Position numbers and translations under genes: made by a program | The notes under the pieces: model-generated | What the model saw: only the letters and a program-made list of their open reading frames with translations | What the model was told of the DNA's origin: nothing | The model's database searches: none | Assembly (NCBI GenBank): GCA_015039465.1 | Contig: MU130378.1 | Location: 1,678,570-1,742,569, forward strand | Direction of reading: 5' to 3' | DNA: 64,000 bases | Origin: Phlegmacium glaucopus | Taxonomy: Eukaryota > Basidiomycota > Agaricomycetes > Agaricales > Cortinariaceae | Shown: positions 32,643-45,255 of the stretch, in pieces | How the letters are laid out: the number at the start of each line of letters is the position of its first letter | Numbering within the stretch: position 1 is the first letter of the stretch

Positions 32643-34691
32643 ATGTCAGCCTTGTTGCGTAGCCAGCTTTCCCGTGTGGAGGAAGCATTCTTAACTTCAA
32701 TAATGCAAGGGCCACCAGCGATGGAGGCTTTCGCCCGTTATTGGTCAGGCCTACTGGCAACAGTGGAAGGGGTCAAAGAGCAAAGCTCCGATGAAGAAAC
32801 GTTGACTCAGGCTGTTGGAGTTTCTTCCAGAATCGGGATGATGGCTGAACAATATATGGACCTCTATGAAGGAATTGATACTGTTACAGCGTCTTTCCAG
32901 GATGATTTGGCCCTGCTTTTTGCCGATCTCAGTATCGATGGACAGCCTTCGTCACATCCTACACCTCCGAAACCAGGTTAAATTCTTATGATACATCTTG
33001 TGCGACTCGCTAACTATTCCCGTCTTACTTTTACAGTCTCCCCTGTTGTCAAGGCTGCCTCTCCTACATTGCCGCCGTATATTCAACCTGCTTATGTCTG
33101 GCTGCTGGACAATCTCCATAATCCATATCCACCCAAGGAAACAAAGATTGCTTTTGCAAAGGAGACAGGCTCGTCTGTCAAGGACATAGAAACCTGGTTT
33201 ATCGATGTTAGAAAACGAATTGGGTGGAACAAGTTACGCTCGAAGCATTATGCAAACAAACGAAGCAAGATCGTCGACGCAGCTACTTGTTTCTTTAAAC
33301 AGATTCCTCAAACAGCCCAACCCACACGCCTATCTGGTATCAAACCAACAGACAATCACAATTCAGAATTCAAAGCCATTGAAAGTCGGGCTAGAGAATT
33401 GTATTCAGACAAGTCGTTCGAAACGCCGTTGGCGACTAAACTTGATGATTCAGCCAGAGATCTAATGCCTGAGGCGAGAGCCCGCGCACACGCTGGAGCG
33501 GGACAAGTGCCTAAATCCAAGAGGCGCAAAGCCCAACAGCGCCTATCTGCGTATCCATCCCCCGAGCATTCACCAGAACGATCTTTTGAACCTTCGGCGA
33601 CTTCTCCTCTCCCAGTTCCCAATGCCGCCCAACTTACAAGCCGCAAACGTCGAAATTCTGATCGTGATTCTCCAGAGTTTGATATCGAAGATCGTCATGA
33701 TCAACCTCAAAAACGTAGCAGGTATGTCCTTTCAATTTACAACGATTTCGAGGACACCACGGTTGACACTTTTTCAGACTGGACTCTTATCGGATTTCCT
33801 ATGACCTGGCTGTTGCTAGCCTGCCCTCCCCAGCGGCATCATTACCTGACATTCCTCCAGACGGCTCTGCTACACCTTCAGATCAAGCCCTATCAAAGAA
33901 CGACTGTATCCTTCTCCCTACCCCCCCAATCCCAACAGTGCCATCTGGAAAACGTAAACGCCGTTTATCAGATGCAGGCAATGACGGTCCTCCCAAGCGC
34001 CCGCACAATGCCTTGGCAGTTCCTCGGCTTCAAGCTGTTTCTGACCCATTACCTTTGGCCGGCCCCACCATTACCGAATTATATAAAACATTGTATGTTA
34101 ACACAATCAGCGACGATATCCCTGGCCCCGTCAGCGTGGAATCCTTGGATGACACCCAAGTGGAAGTGGGTTTCTACAACTACCATACATCGCCAGATAC
34201 CTTTTGGCTTTCCAATTCTTCTTCAGGTCCTTATCATGGTAAGTCTTTTCTCTTTTCTTTGAATGATGACGGTTTCTCACACCTAATCTTCTCTCCCATC
34301 AGCTGCAAACTCAGAACCGCCGTCACTCGACAAATCTCACGGCTCTGATCCTAACTTCGACTTCCTGTTGGAAGGTTACCCAGATGTGCCTTTGTTTCCT
34401 GATATCCTCTCTCATGATCATTCCTCTATATTTTCTTTTGACAATATGCTTCCCACCCACCCGCCTCAAGAGGACGTACTCTCCGATCATTATTTCCAAA
34501 GCACTGGGTTGTCCTGGGGTTTTCAAGGGAATGACGATAGTTTTTCTGCGGCTGCCCCTTTCGCTGGAACGTTACCCTCCAGTGATCATGTTCCTCCACC
34601 GATTATTCCTACCCAGAACCAGAAGGAGGCCAAACTCAAACAAATTGAAGCTTTGCGGGCACAACTTCAAAATCTAGAGGCAGAACTTTGA
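32643..34691 (+). CDS. HD1-class homeodomain mating-type protein
   Basis: Four exons (introns 32977-33036, 33722-33777, 34239-34302) give 622 residues. Residues 1-110 form the helical specificity and dimerisation region. The homeodomain follows (LPPYIQPAYVWLLDNLHNPYP, then SVKDIETWFIDVRKRIGW), of the atypical TALE-like HD1 type with the WF-x-x-x-R recognition core. Basic clusters (KSKRRKAQQR, SGKRKRRLSD, GPPKRPH) are likely nuclear localisation signals. The C-terminal part is acidic and Pro/Ser-rich, suiting a transcription activation domain, and ends in a short coiled coil (KLKQIEALRAQLQNLEAEL). HD1 supplies localisation and activation to the HD1-HD2 heterodimer in known systems. Only one HD pair is present in this window. 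Confidence 0.94.
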
Positions 34692-34920
34692 TGCGCCTAC
34701 TCTCCTGTTTTCATGCTCCTATTTCGGTTTTCTCAACCACTCTTTCTATATAGTATCTTTATTCATTTTTTAGACTTTGCTCGTCCTAGTTACCCCTACT
34801 GCGCTATCTCGCTTTCCTGCTCTCATTGCATTGCTATTCTAATTCTGTCATTATGTTTTGAAGTATATCCAAAGTACATGTATATCAAGGAATTCCACAT
34901 GTTGTACGGTTTTGCATACA

Positions 34921-37338
34921 TCAATGGCGACCAGGCTGTCCCACTTCATCGTCAATCTTCCACTGGCCTACCTCCCGCATGGCTTCTGCATCACCGGTTT
35001 CCAGTTCTGGAGCGTCTAGCAAGGCACTAACCATCTTCCAAGGATCCTTTCCTCCTCCATATCGCAGCACTTCTCGTTTGAACTTCTCGCCCGTCTCTCG
35101 GTTAAGTGGATCATTAGCAAATACATTGCGCCATACACGCGAAGCAATGGCACGATCGAATAGATAAGAATAATATGTGGCCCCATATCCAAATAGATGT
35201 CCAAACTGCGTCTGGAAAGATGTTCCAGGTACATAGGGTATCAAGCCTCGGGTGTCATGCAATTTCGCTAGCTCAGCCGTTGAATCAAAAGAAGGATCAA
35301 TGACGGCTGGTGAATGATACTTTTGGTCCATGACTGCAAGTAGAATTTGAGAGTAAGTGTCGATGGAATGACAAGGATCGGTATGGTGGTTGCCGATTTG
35401 TCGCATCGTCGATGACCCCTCGACATCAAATAAGGAGAGGACCGCCGGGGAATTGAGGAAATGTTCCATCAGAATGGAGGGCAACTCAACGAAGTCAGTA
35501 GCACATCGTGTGCCAGCTACGTTTTGATATTCCGTTCGACCAATCATGGCTTGAAATATTCATTGAGCAAGATGTCTCAACAACTGGCTTGAAAAGTTAC
35601 TTACAATGCATCGCATGGCCCATTTCATGGAATAAAGTCAAGACTTCATGCCACTCCAGGACTGTTGGTCCTGATGGTCGGGGGAAGTCGCATAAGAGGA
35701 CTACCAGAGGCAGCTGGAAGACGCCGTCTTGATTCGGTAGGCGATGTCGCTTAATGGCCTCGAATTCCTCAGATTCTCGTAGGCGAAGTTCGGCGCCTTC
35801 AATCGAACCATCCCCTTGCAGATCATCATCGTCTGTTCGTCGTGAGCAACGAACAGTATAGTGGGCAGCCCCGCTAGCCTTCCCTCTACGTGCAAATAAA
35901 TCTGTATACACCCATCCAATAATTCCTTTATCCTCATCTACAACCTCGAGTTTACGCACGTCAGCATGCCAAACTTCACCAGAGGCGGACTCTGCGGGTT
36001 GAAGTGAAATACCGTACAAATGTTGAAATAAGCGTGATAGTCCCATAAAAACAGTACCGAGGGTTAGTGGAGGTAGAGGTATTGGTGGTGCAGGTGGTTC
36101 AGGTGGACAGTAGAAATCTCGATCCCATGCTTTGATGGTAGGAAGGAACGAAAGACCTTGGTAGGCCTGTTTTCGTTGAGTAAGTGTATGGAGTGCACGA
36201 CTCGCAAACGGCCGAGTATGGTTCATAAGAGTATCCAGAAAGTTGTAGACGTTATCTAGGCCACAAAAATCAAACTCGGTCCAAATGATCACAGAACTAA
36301 TTGCTAACCCGGCGTCTTCGCCATCTTGTCATCAAGTGTCATGTGAGCGAAGCTGTCTCGACCAACCAGCCGGGCAAGCTCTGCTCGTTTTCGTAGAAGG
36401 GTCTCAAGGATGTCAATTTGTTCTGGCGTGCTCGAATTAGCTGCCATGTATATTCGTCTCCGAGGCCCTTCTTCAGGGGCAGAACGCATGATCATCTGTG
36501 CTTGAAGAGAGCCTGGATAAACAAGAAGGTCACGCTGAGTGACCTGTGCTTGAAGTTGCAGTCTAACCCCCATGCCCTTATCCTTTAACCCTTCTAGCTC
36601 TGAGGGCTTTATGGATGTTGGTGGTCGAGGAGCATTGGTTCCTTTGAGAAAGTGACGGCCGAGGACAAGGATATCAGAGGAGAGAGAAACGAATTTTTTG
36701 CGCTGTTCTGGGGGTAGATCGATGGCAGACTTTTCAAAGTCACGCCAGAATATTAGAGCTGTCTGATATGCCTCTGGACTTAGGGTTTTCACTATAGACT
36801 CGTCTGAGATGACAATCTTTAGGACCTAGATGCGAGTTGTGGATATAAGTTTGGAGAAAGAAAGAGGGAGTTACACACTAACTTCATAGAGCCCGACATG
36901 AGTGTTTAACACGTTCATAAATTCGCATAGAGTTTCATAAGCCTTATTAGCAGCGTCTATCCATATTCTATCAGGGTGTGCGTTCCGAACTACTTCTGCA
37001 AGGTCTATGACACCACAGAGCATATCACTGAGACGGTCCAAGTTCTTTACGACTTTGAGGAGTTCATCTCGAGATTGGTGAGCCCGAAGTATACGGTCTG
37101 TGAGCAATTGGGCACGCAGGAGAGTGGCCTCTGCAAGAGATATTAATGCGGCTGGATGAGCAAGGGAATGGTGAGTGAAGAGACCAGTAACTTTGAATGG
37201 AGAAGGAAACAGCTGGGACTTTGGGTGATCGAATAGTGTAATCAAAGTCTTGTGATCAGCCGTAGCAAGACGCCTGGAGAAGAGGAGACATCTAAGCCTT
37301 TGGTGCGATGCCAAAGTGGTCCTGGCTGACGCTAACAT
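34921..37338 (-). CDS. MIP: Mitochondrial intermediate peptidase (MIP / OCT1)
   Basis: Four exons (introns 35550-35604, 36256-36308, 36826-36882) give 750 residues, the usual family length. This M3-family zinc metallopeptidase removes an octapeptide from imported proteins after the first processing step in the mitochondrial matrix. The N-terminus is a basic presequence ([21 protein letters not shown]). The zinc site is HEMGHAMH, followed after the next exon junction by the conserved Y-Q-N-V-x-G-T-R-x-x-x-D-F-V-E segment. [18 protein letters not shown] and [18 protein letters not shown] near the end are also typical. MIP is the classic marker gene beside agaricomycete HD loci. It is convergent with HD1, with 229 bp between stop codons. 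Confidence 0.95.
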
Positions 37339-37386
37339 AAAGTATATGTAACAATATTATAAAAATTTATTAGATATATCACGTGT

Positions 37387-39495
37387 TCATAGATGTACTG
37401 TTAGCTTATTTGGGAGACAATTTACGTCTAGCGAGTGTGAACTGCTGCTGCTGCTGCTGTCATTATTGGCTACTTGCCCATTGACATCGGACAAGACTTC
37501 CTCATTCGAATCAGGTGCTGGTGGAGCAGCTCCAGGGATAGGTTCAACCGCATAAACCCAGAATTTAGATCGTTTCTTGCCTGCAATTTGTTCCAGTGCA
37601 ATTTCCGTAGGTTTCAGAGCAGCCGCGCCAGCAGTCTTTACCCGTACTCCATTTGAGATTCCATGATTATCCGGAGGCGTTACATCATTCGAATGCGTAC
37701 TTGACGTGCTTTCTTCAGTGCGTGCACGTTTACGGGGGGGCTCAACGTCCAGCAACGCTTCACCACCTGCAAGCCGGGAAGATCTACGTTCGCTACGCCA
37801 TAGCCAAGAATCAGATGAGCCCTCTCGTTTGCCATTCGCATTCATTGTGGAGCTCCGAGTCGATCGTCTGGGGGCAACAGTAGAAGAACCTGCCCGTCTT
37901 TTTCTAAGGCCATTCGCTTCATCCATAAATTGTCGTTCATATTCCTCATCACGACCATCCTCATCTTGATAGGTATACTCATCGCCGCCATCATCCTGAA
38001 GTTCCAAAAATAGCAGGTTAGCTGGGAAGAAACTTGGAGTAGGTACTACTTGCCTCGCTGTCCGCCTCATCATTATACACATAATCAGGCTTTTGTGTTT
38101 GTCTCCGGGTTCGAGTTTGTCGTACTTCAGCTTGTGCCAGGAGCATTCGGCGTTGCTCAATCTTCTTTTGGACTCTGTGCACGCGCTGAGAAAGTATGTC
38201 AGTATTAAAAATAATTCAGTACAAACATGAGGTCGATAAGATAATTAGGAATGCGTTCCGCAGACTCAAAACCAACAGATCCTCTGCACGGAGAATGGTC
38301 AAAGAATTACTCACATTTAGTTCTGCATCAATAGCTTCGATGCGTTTTTCAAGGGCCGCAATGAGGGCAAGGTGTGATTGCTCAAGTTTCGTCCTTTTCT
38401 GGCCTTTCTTGGGTTCGGGGGGTGCCGATGCTTTCAAGTTATCAATTGTAGCAATGTATTCCTCCCGTGTGGATGAAATGGTGTGGAATGTAGCCGTGAT
38501 TTTCCAGGGATTCGTAGATGTATATAGACGCGGTGAGTCTGTAACAACAAGTCAGATTTAATAGAGCCATTAAATTAGACGGGACAGGGAAATAATGAGA
38601 AGTATTAAAGATCTCCAGGCAAATATACGCAAATATGGAGGGGAAGTAGAACAAGCGTTCGACGATAAATGTGCACGGACCATCTGTAATCCAGTAGCGT
38701 ATCCGTTGAGCATCTTGTCCAATGGGTAGCAATTGAAGATTCTCTTGACTTTTAGGGTCAGCCGGGTCCAACGGGGGTAAAGATGTCTGATTCTTCTTGT
38801 GTTTGTTGTGCACCACGCCCCACGCGCGATCGATGTTGCCTTTTATCTCAGGAGCATGGCATAACTGCAGTTCCACGAGTTGACGCAGAATTTTAAGCTA
38901 TAGCGTTTCCGAAATGGGTGCCGTTAGTAGATATCGCCTTGAGCACCAGCTATCGGGCAAACCTTGAAATCCCAGTCTGTAGCAAAGAAACCGCCTTCTA
39001 GACCTTCAAATGGATCCAGGTTTGCTTTCCGTTCATCGTCCCAGAAGATAGTTCGTTCAGATGTTTTGAAGTATTCAGAAAGGACACTCGCAACAGTTGC
39101 CGAAATTTGGTCCGTGCTGGCGCCGTGGAGCACGCTGTCAGCATCGTACGATCTTGATGATGCCACCAAAGATGTGCTCACCTTAAGTTACGCGTCTGAG
39201 GTTTCAGGCTGACGATGAATTGTACCAAAAGTTGTGATAAAATGCTGTTGGGTTCTCTCGACAGTAGTGCATTTTCTAAACTAGAATCCCCATTTTCAAG
39301 TCATACCCTAGCCAGAAGAGTGTGAAGAATGGCTCACTCCATTGGTGTTTCCAATCCTTCAATCTTTTGTCGAAGATTGGTGAATTTGCATATGAACGAG
39401 TAAATAAATAACGACTCCCAGCGGTCCGAAGGGTGAACTGCGTCGGATGGTGGACATATGTGTGGCCTTTTGTCTGGTTTGTGTGAAGTAGACAT
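37387..39495 (-). CDS. DDT/WHIM-type chromatin-remodelling factor-like protein (RSF1-like)
   Basis: Seven exons give 536 residues. The N-terminal half reads CPPSDAVHPSDRWESLFIYSF, KIEGLETPMDLENALLSRE, LVQFIVSLKPQTRNL and LKILRQLVELQLCHAPEIK. It ends with GQDAQRIRYWITDDSPRLYTSTNPW and a STREEYIATIDNLK coil. This organisation resembles the DDT and adjoining WHIM regions of ISWI-associated proteins such as RSF1. The second half is charged and disordered, with nuclear-type basic clusters (LRKRRAG, EPPRKRARTE). A nuclear role in nucleosome remodelling is inferred. The intron at 37996-38053 uses a GC donor (GCAAGT); the other introns are GT-AG (38186-38314, 38539-38680, 38898-38962, 39135-39181, 39281-39337). 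The exact orthologue is unclear. Confidence 0.7.
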
Positions 39496-39828
39496 AGCAG
39501 TAGGTATAGGAGACGCGACGACCCAGTGCCGGAGAAGATACAATGATGGGGGTGAAGAACGGGTGTGTGATGGAAGAGGTTTTGATTCATAATTTCAATA
39601 TCCTATTTTGTAGTGAAAGGTGGAACAAATATATTACAATATCAGTGCCAGATTTTAGCACCACCAACATACACGAACGTAATCCTCTTGTATTCCTGCG
39701 TCTTTACCAGGTATCATGTAAGAAAACGACGTATCGGCAGCATGCCTTCTGAAATGTTTATCGCGATGCAAAAATACGGCGATGGATAGAATTCCAAGTG
39801 GATTCCAAGACAGGTAGAATAAAGTATT
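39496..39828. other. Intergenic interval, no gene seen
   Basis: This 333-bp stretch is the promoter side of the RSF1-like gene and the 3' side of the FAM32A-like gene, both on the minus strand. It is A/T-rich with short chance frames only. No recognisable element was found. Confidence 0.5.
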
Positions 39829-40383
39829 TTATCCAGGTCCAACCTGAATGAAGGCCAAAATTAGTGCCAAATTTGTACGATAAGTGCAATACTCAGTTAC
39901 CTTCGGAATGTCGTGGTGCTCACTCAAAGACTCGAGATGCGCATTGAACTCATTAACACGGTCTTTATGGGTCTTATTAGCAAGCTTTGCTACGCGTTGC
40001 GCCAGCTGCAGAGCAGAAATGTAAATAGTTAGCGAATAAGAATAGATGGCAAAACGTACTCTGCGCTGCTGAGCCTCCTCAAATCGTTTCTCAGCCTCAG
40101 TTTTACGAGAAGAATTGCTCGATACAGGGGGAGAATTGTGACCGCTCCCTGATGGCGCATTATCTGCATCATCTTGGAACAAGAGTTCTTTGACAGCGTC
40201 GCGGTCGTGATCCTTGGTTGAAATCTCGGCCTTGGTCTTGGATTTCTTCTTCTTCCTAGCGTATTTGTTAACACAAAGTTGGACTGATTAGCAGTGAACC
40301 ACTCACTTTTTCACAATGCCGCCCTCAGCGACCCCACCCTTCAGCTTGAGGGAGCCGCCAGGGCGTGTGCTGTACTCCGACAT
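39829..40383 (-). CDS. FAM32A-like small nuclear protein
   Basis: Four exons (introns 39844-39900, 40006-40059, 40256-40306) give 130 residues. The N-terminus has the family core RPGGSLKLKGG and a lysine run (VKKKKKKSKTKAE). An acidic and Ser-rich linker follows. The C-terminal half carries KTEAEKRFEEAQQRRLAQRV, ANKTHKDRVNEFNAHLESLS and EHHDIPKVGPG, an ending strongly conserved from fungi to animals. Human FAM32A acts in the spliceosome at 3' splice-site selection; the same role here is inferred. The last exon codes only VGPG and the stop. The gene is divergent from the TMEM115-like gene. Confidence 0.88.
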
Positions 40384-40468
40384 GAGTGATAAAGTTGAAG
40401 TGACTGAGTTCAAATCTGCGCCACTAGAAAAGGAAACACACGTGAACCTCTTTCACTGGAGAACTATA

Positions 40469-41844
40469 ATGGCCATTCTTTCGTCACCTCTAGCCTTGAT
40501 CCAATCTGTGCCTCCAGTTACGCGTTATTTCACACTTGCGACTATCATATCAACCGCGTCCTATGCATACCTATGTTGGAAAGGAATGGCTCCAGAAGCA
40601 GCACGTTATATGACATTTGTCCCAGGTTCAGCCTTATTCACTCCATGGGCACTATTCACATCTGCATTCGTCGAAACTTCAATATTTGAAGTCAGTGACA
40701 ATCCTCTCTTTCGTTAAATATACTCGTTCCTAATATTTTGTGGCGATAGTTCATTGCATCTATGATCTTTGTCCCAGCTGCTCTGAAGTATCTGGAGCGC
40801 CTATGGGGAAGCATCGAGACCATTAAATTTATCTTCGTGTCTGTTGTAGCTTCAAACGTAATAGCTTTCGGTTTTAATTGGATAGAGTTCATGGCGATGG
40901 GAAATGCGGACCTCTTTTTGTGAGTGACTACTGCTCTTCCATAAATGTTGGCTCAAAGTTTACTCTCATGTTCACTAGATATGGCATGCATTATCATGGA
41001 CAGATGGCTCTTCAGACATCGCTGCTAGTTGCCTTCACGCAGCTCATACCAGAACACCAGATTCAGATATTTGGTGTTATCAAAGCTCGAGTCAAGGTTT
41101 GCATTCCCTTTGGAAATGGTCAAAATATGTGCTGATTACGTCTCTCATTTTTTGTAGACTTTGCCAATGGTATATTTGACATTATCCACCGTCCTATGTT
41201 TTGTTGGCGTCCAGTGTCCTTGGATTATAATCCAGTTTGGATGGTTCGTGGGCTGGGTTTACCTCCGATTCTACAAAAAGAACCCAGGGGAGACTGTTGG
41301 TGGCGCTGATACATACGGAGATAGAAGCGAGACATTTTCACTGGTCTCGTGGTTTCCTCCCTTCATGCAGTGAGTCACTAGGTACAGCATGTGTTGATAC
41401 GTTGATTAACACAAGGACTACCAGCTATCCCCTCACTCTCCTTGGAAACTTTGTCTACTCTTGGGCAAATCGACTCCACCTCATTCCCTCATCTAGTGCC
41501 GATGTAGAGCTGGGTAGCTATGCACAAGTTCCAGGAACTGCGCGAGCTGAGGCAGAGAGACGGAGGTGCCTGACTTAACTTATTTGATAGGAAGAGACTT
41601 ACGAATTTTTTTTCGCAGAGCAATGGCTTTGAAAGCATTGGACCAACGGCTTGCTAACCCTCCTTCCCCGGGGTCTCCTGCAACGAATGCCGCTCCTTCT
41701 CAGTCTCGACCACCCTCTACACTTAGCCGAACTGAAAGTGCACCTACCTCACAATCTCCGCCTTCAAATGCACGCTCTCTTGAGCGTGCTAAGAGTGGGA
41801 GTGAATCAGATGAGACTGGAAAGCCAAAGTCGGAGAAACGGTAG
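40469..41844 (+). CDS. TMEM115-like (rhomboid-related) Golgi membrane protein
   Basis: Six exons (introns 40691-40749, 40920-40978, 41097-41157, 41370-41424, 41566-41618) give 362 residues. The family is a catalytically inactive rhomboid-like Golgi protein that interacts with the COG complex and affects retrograde traffic. The first helix region SPLALIQSVPPVTRYFTLAT, FVPGSALFTPWALFTSAFVE, LERLWGSIETIKFIFVSVVA, YHGQMALQTSLLVAFTQLIP and a GWFVGWVYLRFYK helix support this. The C-terminus is a Ser/Pro-rich cytosolic tail. In-frame ATGs also exist at 40316 and 40382, but these overlap the first exon of the divergent FAM32A-like gene. The Met at 40469 gives the expected short N-terminus. A COG1 gene is the next neighbour downstream. 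Confidence 0.8.
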
Positions 41845-42028
41845 TGAACAGTAGAGCGCTCCTTTCTTTTAAGTCTACCTCGTGTGTAAATCTTTCTTAA
41901 AAAAATCTTACAGTAATTTTTCCTCCTGCGTAATGATAGCCTGGTTGAGTGGGCTGGGTTAGAGTAGCCGTCTTACGTAATCGATTTTACTGACGCGGTA
42001 TTGACTTTCAACTGCTTCACGACTGCCC

Positions 42029-45000
42029 ATGTCCATTACTCCGTCAGTATCATCTGCGAGGGCGCTCTTGTCGCCCAATGGATATATTAGTAACGAACAA
42101 GGCCAACGTACTCCTGGAACATCACCCTCAATTTACACATTTTCGAAATCCCTGCCCTCCGCGAAGTTACCAAACGATGGCTTGAACCTCAACCCAGATG
42201 AGCTATTCACAAAATATGCTGTGTCCGAAGTGAGGGTCGTGCAACATCGCTTGAGGTCAATATCATTTCTTCAATCTGTCACAATGGATGACTTAATTTT
42301 ATGTGTAGAGCGGATGCCGATGCAAAGCAGGAGGAACTTCGGCTTATGGTTGGGTGCGCATTTTTGGTCATGAGAGATTGGTGTACCATCTTGAATGAAG
42401 TTGAAAGCGCAGAGAACGTTATCGCGATTTATTGCAAGCCTCCTCTTCGATCATTTCTATTGCCAAATCATCGCGTCATGTATGCGAAGCTCTGGAAGAA
42501 TGTAGAGACGTGATTATCTCTCAAAATGATTTACCTTTACCACCAGTGACCGCCACAGCAAGTAGTGTCAGTGGTAAGTTTCATTTTAAGTCAAGAACAT
42601 GAAAACTGTTAACGAGATGACAAAATTAGATAGACACTTATACACTCTTCAAGTCCTTTCTGCACACATGAGGATACTCCTTGATGCTCCTGAGCACTTA
42701 TGGCGTCTTATAGAACGCAAGAAATATCTTCCTGCAGCCTGGCTATTTCTGCTGGCTCGTGTCGTATACCAAGCATTGGTACGGAATGACGATGCTGATG
42801 AGCAATCCTGGATAAGTGAGGGCATCGATGTTTCGGTACGTGCTACGTTAGAATTCAAACACAAGCTATTAAGAAAAATTTCCAGGCAGAATTTCCCCTA
42901 GTCCAACGTCAATGGGAGATGGTATCTCAGTTTCGGTCCCAGATCATACACAAATCGACATTGTCGCTGAGGGAAGCATCTATATCTACTGAGGTACGTC
43001 TCATTGTCTTTCAGCCTTCACCTTTTCCTGACTATAGAGCCGATAGGACACCTGTGCCATTCTTGTCACGTTGCATCTCCTGGATTCCCGGCCATTGAAC
43101 GAAACACTTGCTGCACTGTTATTGCAGCGTTCAAAAACCTTGCAGTCAATCCTTACATGGAATTCAGATGGTGGAATACCTAACCTATCACATAATTCTA
43201 ATGGCAACGCCACAGAACGAAAATCTCAAGACGTTGTCACATCTGTGCCAGTACGAGAGATGACGCAGATTGTAAAGAAGGCTTTGAACATCATTTCACA
43301 AAGCGTCTGTACTGCACGCAGTATCTTCCAACATGAAGCCTCCGAACTGTCTCTCATTGGCCGTGTCTTAGAATCTATTCACGCAGATTCCTCCAAGCTT
43401 GACGGATCTTCACAAAGACTCCCCGACGAACTATATCTATCTACCGAGTCTCTGCTTGCTAGTCTTACCTCTTCAGCCAATTTCCAATTACTGCCGTCTA
43501 CTATCAGATCCTATAAACCTTATGTGGACTTGAACTCATCCTCAACCTTTCTGGCGCAGCCCCAATTCTCCCAGAAAGTGCAAGCATGGTTCCAGCAATC
43601 AACAAATCTATGGCAGACTTGTGCTGGGGGTTGGCTCACGGGGCTACAAACGGTGAAGGAGGTGTGGACTTTGAGGTCTTCGATTAGGCGTTGGATCATG
43701 GCTTCTGGTCTAAAGGAAGAAGAAAAGGTTGACCTATCATCTACCACCGATTCACTCTGCCACGAACGGATCGTTCGTATCTGGACACAAACTCTCACAG
43801 GCGCTGAGGCCCTATTTAAAAGTCGTCTGAATTCGTATGTTTCTGAACCTCAGCCAGGTCCGTCACAGACATTTTCTGGAAATCACTCGGTTGCTTATCC
43901 ATGCCTCTAGACATTTCTCCGCTAGATTTTCTGTTTCAATCTACACCAGTGCCTATCCTCTCTCAAACTCTTAAGTCTTTCGTAGATACATCCTTCCAGA
44001 AATATCAGTTGGCTCTAAAGCGACAACTACTTGGTCGTTCGGCACAACTAGACCATGTTTTGTCTGCTCTAGAGCAATGCGCGCGAACGATCCAACATGA
44101 CTTCTCGATCGTGAAAGCAGGCACTGGCGGTGATGAGAAAACCAAGTTTGTTCCCATTTTCATGGACCTTGATACATCTTTTTACGATGCTCATAGGCCG
44201 TTTGTTAATCAACTTACTGAAGCTTATCAACCTGCCGCGAATATTCTTTCAATCAACGTTATATCTATCATCGATAAAATGGTGTTAGATGCCACTGATA
44301 ATGCGACCGGTTCGTTCCTACTATCTTCTCTCCACGCTAGCTGAACAACTTTTTTTCCAGGATCAACCGCTAATGGACTAGTATTTCTAAGTAGAGTTAC
44401 AGAAGACCTTGCTTCGGCTTCCTTGTTTGTGGAAAATATTGCTTGCAGTCATTATGCGGGTCAAGGTGGGTTATCTAGTCGTATCGAGTGGTCTCATTTG
44501 ACCCATCGGCGTTAGAATTCAAGAGCAAACTAGCGTTGTCAAATACAAAGATTATCCAAAAGTGGCGTGAAACAATTGTTACACAGATAATCCGTGATAG
44601 TCATTTTCTTCGTGGCAAACATCCTTCCGAAAGCGCAAGTGGGTTTAAGTTTAGCTCTTTTCGATAGTTTTACATTCACTTATGTCAATGATTAGCACCG
44701 GATGGACCATCTCCCCAGCTTGTTCAGTCATTATTGTCTGTGTCTGACTCAACACGCCGACTGGGAATTGCATGTCATCCAGCCAGGCAAAAAGTTGTCG
44801 TGCAGGATACCCTCCGCTTGCTTATTACTTCTTGGATAAATGAAGGATGGGAGAATTATGGTAACCAAGCCTTGCATGACCTTGCGTTTCTCCGTAAAAT
44901 CGCGGATGCGTATGGTTCAGAATGGGAAGATATCTCCGCGCTTCTTGCTGGCAAGTTAAAGGCCAATGTACGCTTCTACTCACTTGTTTATTCTTGTCCC

Positions 45001-45255
45001 CGACCCTCAATTATTTTCATATAGGCCTCCGACTCTACAGATCATGAGAATATTGAGAGTTGTGCATCTGAATACCTCGCACGGACTCAAACATTGTTCT
45101 CAGGACTACTCCCTTCGCTGTCGGAGACGGCTCCGGAATCTCAACTGCTACAGTTCGGTGTGCCATCTACTCGTCAGAACTACCACTCTGTTCTGGACCT
45201 GGCCAAACCCAGTCCTAGATTTGGGATGCTACTAGTGGGCAACACCGATCGCTAG
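42029..45255 (+). CDS. COG1: Conserved oligomeric Golgi complex subunit 1 (COG1)
   Basis: Eleven exons give 895 residues. COG1 belongs to lobe A of the COG tether, which captures retrograde vesicles at the Golgi. The diagnostic region is near the N-terminus: DELFTKYAVSEVRVVQHRL, ADADAKQEELRLMVGERYRD and LLQASSSIISIAKSSRHV, then EALEECRDVI. The rest is helical, with HMRILLDAPEHLWRLIERKK and LPAAWLFLLARVVYQAL. Introns are 42256-42308, 42354-42412, 42574-42629, 42836-42885, 42994-43046, 43858-43910, 44310-44360, 44466-44515, 44639-44695 and 44968-45024. Exon 2 is 45 nt. The intron at 42354-42412 must be removed to restore VGERYRD; reading through it gives a different open frame. Confidence 0.9.

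Noticed and set aside
42301..42513. 70-codon frame suggesting a broken COG1 gene
   Set aside because: It is read-through of the intron at 42354-42412; removing it gives the conserved VGERYRDLLQASSS sequence.
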